This document shows positions 55,401 to 64,000 of a stretch of 64,000 nucleotides of DNA, piece by piece. The position numbers were made by a program, and so were the translations under genes. The notes beneath the pieces are model-generated. The model made no database searches, was not told the DNA's origin, and was given only the letters and a program-made list of their open reading frames with translations. Each line of letters opens with the position of its first letter. The stretch's first letter is position 1. The stretch comes from Embiotoca jacksoni (Eukaryota; Chordata; Actinopteri; Embiotocidae). Where the stretch lies: positions 220,001 to 284,000 of the forward strand of contig JAKOON010000082.1 of the NCBI GenBank assembly GCA_022577435.1, written 5' to 3'.

Positions 55401-58400
55401 AGGTGTTTTATAGAAGGTGTTCTATAGAATGTGTTCTATAGAAGGTGTTCTATAGAAGCTGTTCTATAGAAGGTGTTCTGTAGAAGGTGTTTCATAGAAG
55501 GTGTTTTACAGAATGTGTTCTATAGAAGGTATTCTGTAGAAGGTGTTCAATAGAAGGTGTTCTATAGAAGCTGTTCTATAGAAGGTGTTCTATAGAAGGT
55601 GTTTTATAGAAGGTGTTCTATAGAAGATGTTCTATAGAAGGTGTTTTAAAGAAGGAGTTTTATAGAAGGTGTTTTATAGAATGTGTTCTATAGAAGGTGT
55701 TCTATAGAAGCTGTTCTATAGAAGGTGTTCTGTAGAAGATGTTTCAGAGAAGGTGTTTTACAGAATGTGTTCTATAGAAGGTATTCTGTAGAAGGTGTTC
55801 AATAGAAGGTGTTCTATAGAAGCTGTTCTATAGAAGGTGTTCTATAGAAGGTGTTTTATAGAAGGTGTTCTATAGAAGGTGTTCTATAGAAGGTGTTTTA
55901 AAAAAGGAGTTTTATAGAATGTGTTTTATAGAATGTGTTCTATAGAAGCTGTTCTATAGAAGCTGTTCTATAGAAGGTGTTTTATAGAATTTGCTCCATA
56001 GAAGGTGTTTTATAGAGGGTGTTTTATAGAAGGTGTTCTATAGAAGCTGTTCTATAGAAGCTGTTCTATAGAAGGTGTTCTATAGAAGGTGTTTTATAGA
56101 AGGTGTTTTATAGAATGTGTTCTATAGAAGGTGTTCTATAGAAGGTGTTTTAAAGAAGGAGTTTTATAGAAGGTGTTTTATAGAATGTGTTCTATAGTTG
56201 TTTTATAGAAGGTGTTTTATAGAAGGTGTTCTATAGAAGCTGTTCTATAGAAGGTGTTCTATAGAAGGTGTTTTATAGAAGGTGTTCTATAGAAGGTGTT
56301 CCATAGAAGGTGTTTTATAGAAGGAGTTTTATAGAAGGTGTTTTATAGAATGTGTTCTATAGGTGTTTTATAGAAGGTGTTTTATAGAAGGTGTTCTATA
56401 GAAGCTGTTCTATAGAAGGTGTTCTATAGAAGGTGTTTTATAGAAGGTGTTTTATAGAAGGTGTTCTATAGAATGTGTTCTATAGAAGGTGTTCTATAGA
56501 AGCTGTTCTATAGAAGGTGTTCTGTAGAAGGTGTTTAATAGAAGGTGTTTTACAGAAGGAGTTTTATAGAAGGTGTTTTATAGAATGTGTTCTATAGTTG
56601 TTTTATAGAAGGTGTTCCATAGAAGGTGTTTTATAGAAGGTGTTCTATAGAAGCTGTTCTATAGAAGCTGTTCTATAGAAGGTGTTCTATAGAAGGTGTT
56701 TTATAGAAGGTGTTTTATAGAATGTGTTCTATAGTTGTTTTATAGAAGGTGTTTTATAGAAGGTGTTCTATAGAAGCTGTTCTATAGAAGGTGTTCTATA
56801 GAAGGTGTTTTATAGAAGGTGTTCTATAGAAGGTGTTCCATAGAAGGTGTTTTATAGAAGGAGTTTTATAAAAGGTGTTTTATAGAATGTGTTCTATAGG
56901 TGTTTTATAGAAGGTGTTTTATAGAAGGTGTTCTATAGAATGTGTTCTATAGAAGGTGTTCTATAGAAGCTGTTCTATAGAAGGTGTTCTGTAGAAGGTG
57001 TTTCATAGAAGGTGTTTTACAGAATGTGTTCTATAGAAGGTATTCTGTAGAAGGTGTTCAATAGAAGGTGTTCTATAGAAGCTGTTCTATAGAAGGTGTT
57101 CTATAGAAGGTGTTTTATAGAAGGTGTTCTATAGAAGGTGTTCCATAGAAGGTGTTTTATAGAAGGAGTTTTATAAAAGGTGTTTTATAGAATGTGTTCT
57201 ATAGGTGTTTTATAGAAGGTGTTTTATAGAAGGTGTTCTATAGAATGTGTTCTATAGAAGGTGTTCTATAGAAATTGTTCTATAGAAGGTGTTCTGTAGA
57301 AGGTGTTTCATAGAAGGTGTTTTACAGAATGTGTTCTATAGAAGGTATTCTGTAGAAGGTGTTCAATAGAAGGTGTTCTATAGAAGCTGTTCTATAGAAG
57401 GTGTTCTATAGAAGGTGTTTTATAGAAGGTGTTCTATAGAAGATGTTCTATAGAAGGTGTTTTAAAGAAGGAGTTTTATAGAAGGTGTTTTATAGAATGT
57501 GTTCTATAGAAGGTGTTCTATAGAAGCTGTTCTATAGAAGGTGTTCTGTAGAAGATGTTTCAGAGAAGGTGTTTTACAGAATGTGTTCCCTAGAAGGTAT
57601 TCTGTAGAAGGTGTTCAATAGAAGGTGTTCTATAGAAGCTGTTCTATAGAAGGTGTTCTATAGAAGGTGTTTTATAGAAGGTGTTCTATAGAAGGTGTTC
57701 TATAGAAGGTGTTTTAAAAAAGGAGTTTTATAGAAGGTGTTTTATAGAATGTGTTCTATAGAAGCTGTTCTATAGAAGCTGTTCTATAGAAGGTGTTCTA
57801 TAGAAGGTGTTTTATAGAAGGTGTTTTATAGAATGTGTTCTATAGTTGTTTTATAGAAGGTGTTTTATAGAAGGTGTTCTATAGAAGCTGTTCTATAGAA
57901 GGTGTTCTATAGAAGGTGTTTTATAGAAGGTGTTCTATAGAAGGTGTTCCATAGAAGGTGTTTTATAGAAGGAGTTTTATAGAAGGTGTTTTATAGAATG
58001 TGTTCTATAGGTGTTTTATAGAAGGTGTTTTGTAGAAGGTGTTCTATAGAAGCTGTTCTATAGAAGGTGTTCTATAGAAGGTGTTTTATAGAAGGTGTTT
58101 TATAGAAGGTGTTCTATAGAATGTGTTCTATAGAAGGTGTTCTATAGAAGCTGTTCTATAGAAGGTGTTCTGTAGAAGGTGTTTCATAGAAGGTGTTTTA
58201 CAGAATGTGTTCTATAGAAGGTATTCTGTAGAAGGTGTTCAATAGAAGGTGTTCTATAGAAGCTGTTCTATAGAAGGTGTTCTATAGAAGGTGTTTTATA
58301 GAAGGTGTTCTATAGAAGGTGTTCTATAGAAGGTGTTTTAAAGAAGGAGTTTAATAGAAGGTGTTTTATAGAATGTGTTCTATAGTTGTTTTATAGAAGG

Positions 58401-61400
58401 TGTTTTATAGAAGGTGTTCTATAGAAGCTGTTCTATAGAAGGTGTTCTATAGAAGGTGTTTTATCGAAGGTGTTCTATAGAAGGTGTTCCATAGAAGGTG
58501 TTTTATAGAAGGAGTTTTATAAAAGGTGTTTTATAGAATGTGTTCTATAGGTGTTTTATAGAAGGTGTTTTATAGAAGGTGTTCTATAGAATGTGTTCTA
58601 TAGAAGGTGTTCTATAGAAGCTGTTCTATAGAAGGTGTTCTGTAGAAGGTGTTTCATAGAAGGTGTTTTACAGAATGTGTTCTATAGAAGGTATTCTGTA
58701 GAAGGTGTTCAATAGAAGGTGTTCTATAGAAGCTGTTCTATAGAAGGTGTTCTATAGAAGGTGTTTTATAGAAGGTGTTCTATAGAAGATGTTCTATAGA
58801 AGGTGTTTTAAAGAAGGAGTTTTATAGAAGGTGTTTTATAGAATGTGTTCTATAGAAGGTGTTCTATAGAAGCTGTTCTATAGAAGGTGTTCTGTAGAAG
58901 ATGTTTCAGAGAAGGTGTTTTACAGAATGTGTTCTATAGAAGGTATTCTGTAGAAGGTGTTCAATAGAAGGTGTTCTATAGAAGCTGTTCTATAGAAGGT
59001 GTTCTATAGAAGGTGTTTTATAGAAGGTGTTCTATAGAAGGTGTTCTATAGAAGGTGTTTTAAAAAAGGAGTTTTATAGAATGTGTTTTATAGAATGTGT
59101 TCTATAGAAGCTGTTCTATAGAAGCTGTTCTATAGAAGGTGTTTTATAGAATTTGCTCCATAGAAGGTGTTTTATAGAGGGTGTTTTATAGAAGGTGTTC
59201 TATAGAAGCTGTTCTATAGAAGCTGTTCTATAGAAGGTGTTCTATAGAAGGTGTTTTATAGAAGGTGTTTTATAGAATGTGTTCTATAGAAGGTGTTCTA
59301 TAGAAGGTGTTTTAAAGAAGGAGTTTTATAGAAGGTGTTTTATAGAATGTGTTCTATAGTTGTTTTATAGAAGGTGTTTTATAGAAGGTGTTCTATAGAA
59401 GCTGTTCTATAGAAGGTGTTCTATAGAAGGTGTTTTATAGAAGGTGTTCTATAGAAGGTGTTCCATAGAAGGTGTTTTATAGAAGGAGTTTTATAGAAGG
59501 TGTTTTATAGAATGTGTTCTATAGGTGTTTTATAGAAGGTGTTTTATAGAAGGTGTTCTATAGAAGCTGTTCTATAGAAGGTGTTCTATAGAAGGTGTTT
59601 TATAGAAGGTGTTTTATAGAAGGTGTTCTATAGAATGTGTTCTATAGAAGGTGTTCTATAGAAGCTGTTCTATAGAAGGTGTTCTGTAGAAGGTGTTTAA
59701 TAGAAGGTGTTTTACAGAAGGAGTTTTATAGAAGGTGTTTTATAGAATGTGTTCTATAGTTGTTTTATAGAAGGTGTTCCATAGAAGGTGTTTTATAGAA
59801 GGTGTTCTATAGAAGCTGTTCTATAGAAGCTGTTCTATAGAAGGTGTTCTATAGAAGGTGTTTTATAGAAGGTGTTTTATAGAATGTGTTCTATAGTTGT
59901 TTTATAGAAGGTGTTTTATAGAAGGTGTTCTATAGAAGCTGTTCTATAGAAGGTGTTCTATAGAAGGTGTTTTATAGAAGGTGTTCTATAGAAGGTGTTC
60001 CATAGAAGGTGTTTTATAGAAGGAGTTTTATAAAAGGTGTTTTATAGAATGTGTTCTATAGGTGTTTTATAGAAGGTGTTTTATAGAAGGTGTTCTATAG
60101 AATGTGTTCTATAGAAGGTGTTCTATAGAAGCTGTTCTATAGAAGGTGTTCTGTAGAAGGTGTTTCATAGAAGGTGTTTTACAGAATGTGTTCTATAGAA
60201 GGTATTCTGTAGAAGGTGTTCAATAGAAGGTGTTCTATAGAAGCTGTTCTATAGAAGGTGTTCTATAGAAGGTGTTTTATAGAAGGTGTTCTATAGAAGA
60301 TGTTCTATAGAAGGTGTTTTAAAGAAGGAGTTTTATAGAAGGTGTTTTATAGAATGTGTTCTATAGAAGGTGTTCTATAGAAGCTGTTCTATAGAAGGTG
60401 TTCTGTAGAAGATGTTTCAGAGAAGGTGTTTTACAGAATGTGTTCTATAGAAGGTATTCTGTAGAAGGTGTTCAATAGAAGGTGTTCTATAGAAGCTGTT
60501 CTATAGAAGGTGTTCTATAGAAGGTGTTTTATAGAAGGTGTTCTATAGAAGGTGTTCTATAGAAGGTGTTTTAAAAAAGGAGTTTTATAGAAGGTGTTTT
60601 ATAGAATGTGTTCTATAGAAGCTGTTCTATAGAAGCTGTTCTATAGAAGGTGTTCTATAGAAGGTGTTTTATAGAAGGTGTTTTATAGAATGTGTTCTAT
60701 AGTTGTTTTATAGAAGGTGTTTTATAGAAGTTGTTCTATAGAAGCTGTTCTATAGAAGGTGTTCTATAGAAGGTGTTTTATAGAAGGTGTTCTATAGAAG
60801 GTGTTCCATAGAAGGTGTTTTATAGAAGGAGTTTTATAGAAGGTGTTTTATAGAATGTGTTCTATAGGTGTTTTATAGAAGGTGTTTTATAGAATGTGTT
60901 CTATAGGTGTTTTATAGAAGGTGTTATATAGAAGCTGTTCTATAGAAGGTGTTCTATAGAAGGTGTTTTATAGAAGGTGTTTTATAGAAGGTGTTCTATA
61001 GAATGTGTTCTATAGAAGGTGTTCTATAGAAGCTGTTCTATAGAAGGTGTTCTGTAGAAGGTGTTTCATAGAAGGTGTTTTACAGAATGTGTTCTATAGA
61101 AGGTATTCTGTAGAAGGTGTTCAATAGAAGGTGTTCTATAGAAGCTGTTCTATAGAAGGTGTTCTATAGAAGGTGTTTCATAGAAGGTGTTCTATAGAAG
61201 GTGTTCTATAGAAGGTGTTTTAAAGAAGGAGTTTAATAGAAGGTGTTTTATAGAATGTGTTCTATAGTTGTTTTATAGAAGGTGTTTTATAGAAGGTGTT
61301 CTATAGAAGCTGTTCTATAGAAGGTGTTCTATAGAAGGTGTTTTATCGAAGGTGTTCTATAGAAGGTGTTCTATAGAAGGTGTTTTATAGAAGGAGTTTT

Positions 61401-64000
61401 ATAAAAGGTGTTTTATAGAATGTGTTCTATAGGTGTTTTATAGAAGGTGTTTTATAGAAGGTGTTCTATAGAATGTGTTCTATAGAAGGTGTTCTATAGA
61501 AGCTGTTCTATAGAAGGTGTTCTGTAGAAGGTGTTTCATAGAAGGTGTTTTACAGAATGTGTTCTATAGAAGGTATTCTGTAGAAGGTGTTCAATAGAAG
61601 GTGTTCTATAGAAGCTGTTCTATAGAAGGTGTTCTATAGAAGGTGTTTTATAGAAGGTGTTCTATAGAAGATGTACTATAGAAGGTGTTTTAAAGAAGGA
61701 GTTTTATAGAAGGTGTTTTATAGAATGTGTTCTATAGAAGGTGTTCTATAGAAGCTGTTCTATAGAAGGTGTTCTGTAGAAGATGTTTCAGAGAAGGTGT
61801 TTTACAGAATGTGTTCTATAGAAGGTATTCTGTAGAAGGTGTTCAATAGAAGGTGTTCTATAGAAGCTGTTCTATAGAAGGCGTTCTATAGAAGGTGTTT
61901 TATAGAAGGTGTTCTATAGAAGGTGTTCTATAGAAGGTGTTTTAAAAAAGGAGTTTTATAGAAGGTGTTTTATAGAAGGTGTTCTATAGAAGCTGTTCTA
62001 TAGAAGGTGTTCTATAGAAGGTGTTTTATCGAAGGTGTTCTATAGAAGGTGTTCCATAGAAGGTGTTTTATAGAAGGAGTTTTATAAAAGGTGTTTTATA
62101 GAATGTGTTCTATAGGTGTTTTATAGAAGGTGTTTTATAGAAGGTGTTCTATAGAATGTGTTCTATAGAAGGTGTTCTATAGAAGCTGTTCTATAGAAGG
62201 TGTTCTGTAGAAGGTGTTTCATAGAAGGTGTTTTACAGAATGTGTTCTATAGAAGGTATTCTGTAGAAGGTGTTCAATAGAAGGTGTTCTATAGAAGCTG
62301 TTCTATAGAAGGTGTTCTATAGAAGGTGTTTTATAGAAGGTGTTCTATAGAAGATGTTCTATAGAAGGTGTTTTAAAGAAGGAGTTTTATAGAAGGTGTT
62401 TTATAGAATGTGTTCTATAGAAGGTGTTCTATAGAAGCTGTTCTATAGAAGGTGTTCTGTAGAAGATGTTTCAGAGAAGGTGTTTTACAGAATGTGTTCT
62501 ATAGAAGGTATTCTGTAGAAGGTGTTCAATAGAAGGTGTTCTATAGAATGTGTTCTATAGAAGGTGTTCTATAGAAGCTGTTCTATAGAAGGTGTTCTGT
62601 AGAAGGTGTTTCATAGAAGGTGTTTTACAGAATGTGTTCTATAGAAGGTATTCTGTAGAAGGTGTTCAATAGAAGGTGTTCTATAGAAGCTGTTCTATAG
62701 AAGGTGTTCTATAGAAGGTGTTTTATAGAAGGTGTTCTATAGAAGATGTTCTATAGAAGGTGTTTTAAAGAAGGAGTTTTATAGAAGGTGTTTTATAGAA
62801 TGTGTTCTATAGAAGGTGTTCTATAGAAGCTGTTCTATAGAAGGTGTTCTGTAGAAGATGTTTCAGAGAAGGTGTTTTACAGAATGTGTTCTATAGAAGG
62901 TATTCTGTAGAAGGTGTTCAATAGAAGGTGTTCTATAGAAGCTGTTCTATAGAAGGTGTTCTATAGAAGGTGTTTTATAGAAGGTGTTCTATAGAAGGTG
63001 TTCTATAGAAGGTGTTTTAAAAAAGGAGTTTTATAGAAGGTGTTTTATAGAATGTGTTCTATAGAAGCTGTTCTATAGAAGCTGTTCTATAGAAGGTGTT
63101 TTATAGAATTTGCTCCATAAAAGGTGTTTTATAGAAGGTGTTTTATAGAAGGTGTTCTATAGAAGCTGTTCTATAGAAGCTGTTCTATAGAAGGTGTTCT
63201 ATAGAAGGTGTTTTATAGAAGGTGTTTTATAGAATGTGTTCTATAGAAGGTGTTCTATAGAAGGTGTTTTAAAGAAGGAGTTTTATAGAAGGTGTTTTAT
63301 AGAATGTGTTCTATAGTTGTTTTATAGAAGGTGTTTTATAGAAGGTGTTCTATAGAAACTGTTCTATAGAAGGTGTTCTATAGAAGGTGTTTTATAGAAG
63401 GTGTTCTATAGAAGGTGTTCCATAGAAGGTGTTTTATAGAAGGAGTTTTATAGAAGGTGTTTTATAGAATGTGTTCTATAGGTGTTTTATAGAAGGTGTT
63501 TTATAGAAGGTGTTCTATAGAAGCTGTTCTATAGAAGGTGTTCTATAGAAGGTGTTTTATAGAAGGTGTTTTATAGAAGGTGTTCTATAAAATGTGTTCT
63601 ATAGAAGGTGTTCTATAGAAGCTGTTCTATAGAAGGTGTTCTATAGAAGGTGTTTAATATAAGGTGTTTTACAGAAGGAGTTTTATAGAAGGTGTTTTAT
63701 AGAATGTGTTCTATAGTTGTTTTATAGAAGGTGTTCCATAGAAGGTGTTTTATAGAAGGAGTTTTATAGAAGGTGTTTTATAGAATGTTTTTTATAGAAG
63801 GTGTTCTATAGAAGCTGTTCTATAGAAGGTGTTCTATAGAAGGTGTTCTACAGAAGGTGTTTTATAGAAGGTGTTTTATAGAATGTGTTTCATAGAAGGT
63901 GTTTTATAGAAGGTGTTTTATAGAATGTGCTCCATAGAAGGTGTTTTATAGAAGGTGTTCTATAGAAGCTGTTCTATAGAAGCTGTTCTATAGAAAGTGT
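46300..64000. repeat. Series of 2.9-3.9-kb higher-order repeats
   Basis: The rare word TTTAATAG after AAGGAG occurs at 48181, 52037, 55188, 58350 and 61232, giving spacings of 3,856, 3,151, 3,162 and 2,882 bp. AATTTGCTCC occurs at 48981, 52837, 55988, 59150 and 63107, and TTGTAGAAGG at 47861, 51717, 54896 and 58030. TGTGTTATAG at 46721/50577 supports the 3,856-bp step. About five copies of a roughly 3.2-kb phrase are present, each with small gains or losses of monomers, for example 28 bp at about 55165. Confidence 0.87.

Larger units (their letters stand above)
23024..64000. repeat. Array C, right block: 14-bp satellite, about 2,900 monomers, continues past the window
   Basis: The same 14-bp monomers as the left block, arranged in longer and more regular phrases. 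A common phrase is C-type, GAAGCTG-type, C-type, then T-type monomer. It is followed by landmark variants such as TTTTAAAGAAGGAG, TTCCATAGAAGG and TCTATAGTTGTTTTATAG. There is no foreign sequence after 23024 and the array is still running at 64000, so its true length is unknown. Most of the block can be assigned to one or more multi-kilobase tandem duplications. Confidence 0.98.

Noticed and set aside
15695..64000. Heat-shock-element array (alternating GAA and TTC)
   Set aside because: Heat-shock elements need GAA and TTC blocks spaced by 2 bp. Here both gaps are 4 bp, so the phase is wrong.
15695..64000. Telomeric repeat
   Set aside because: The monomer is 14 bp with no TTAGGG-type unit.

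Overview
This window looks like non-coding DNA from a ray-finned fish, probably a teleost. The evidence is a Tc1/mariner element with the long IR/DR terminal repeats typical of fish Tc1 transposons, a LINE 3' end whose protein terminus and tail resemble fish L2/CR1-group elements, and many long CA and TA microsatellites. No species can be named from the sequence. I find no intact protein-coding gene, no tRNA or rRNA, and no CRISPR. The only coding remains are two transposable-element pseudogenes.

Layout. Positions 1-806 hold a LINE 3' end, split by about 270 bp of unrelated sequence. A terminal fragment of another DNA transposon follows at 1281-1341, with a Tc1 element (1342-2849) inserted at its edge. 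The Tc1 transposase has one nonsense codon and two frameshifts. Its right terminal repeat is cut off by a (TA)35 tract. A (CA)40 tract and about 1.3 kb of unassigned sequence follow. Minisatellite A (4741-9655, 20-bp unit, about 236 copies) has a 12-bp minisatellite nested inside it. After 1.3 kb of ordinary sequence comes minisatellite B (10922-12895, 10-bp unit, about 197 copies). Positions 12896-15694 are complex sequence with short tandem repeats and a (CA)n/(TG)n pair in inverted arrangement.

The dominant feature is array C, from 15695 to the right edge of the window and beyond. It is a 14-bp satellite of roughly 3,400 monomers covering more than 48 kb, broken once by 208 bp of unrelated sequence (22816-23023). 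Array C has a hierarchy of higher-order repeats. Hand-located landmark variants recur at offsets of 1,097, 1,393, 1,761, 1,772, 1,982, 2,206, 3,151, 3,162, 3,856, 4,922 and 6,002 bp. Some duplicated blocks show no difference in the stretches I compared and others carry scattered substitutions, so duplications of different ages are superposed. The left edge looks more irregular than the middle and right.

Nothing here amounts to a multi-gene system. The points most worth following are the layered structure of array C, three unrelated G- or A-skewed minisatellites within 60 kb, the transcription-factor-like motifs built into their monomers, and a Tc1 copy with a dead transposase but identical surviving terminal repeats. 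All repeat offsets were read by eye from landmark words and should be confirmed with a self-alignment. Assembly artefacts cannot be excluded in such an array.
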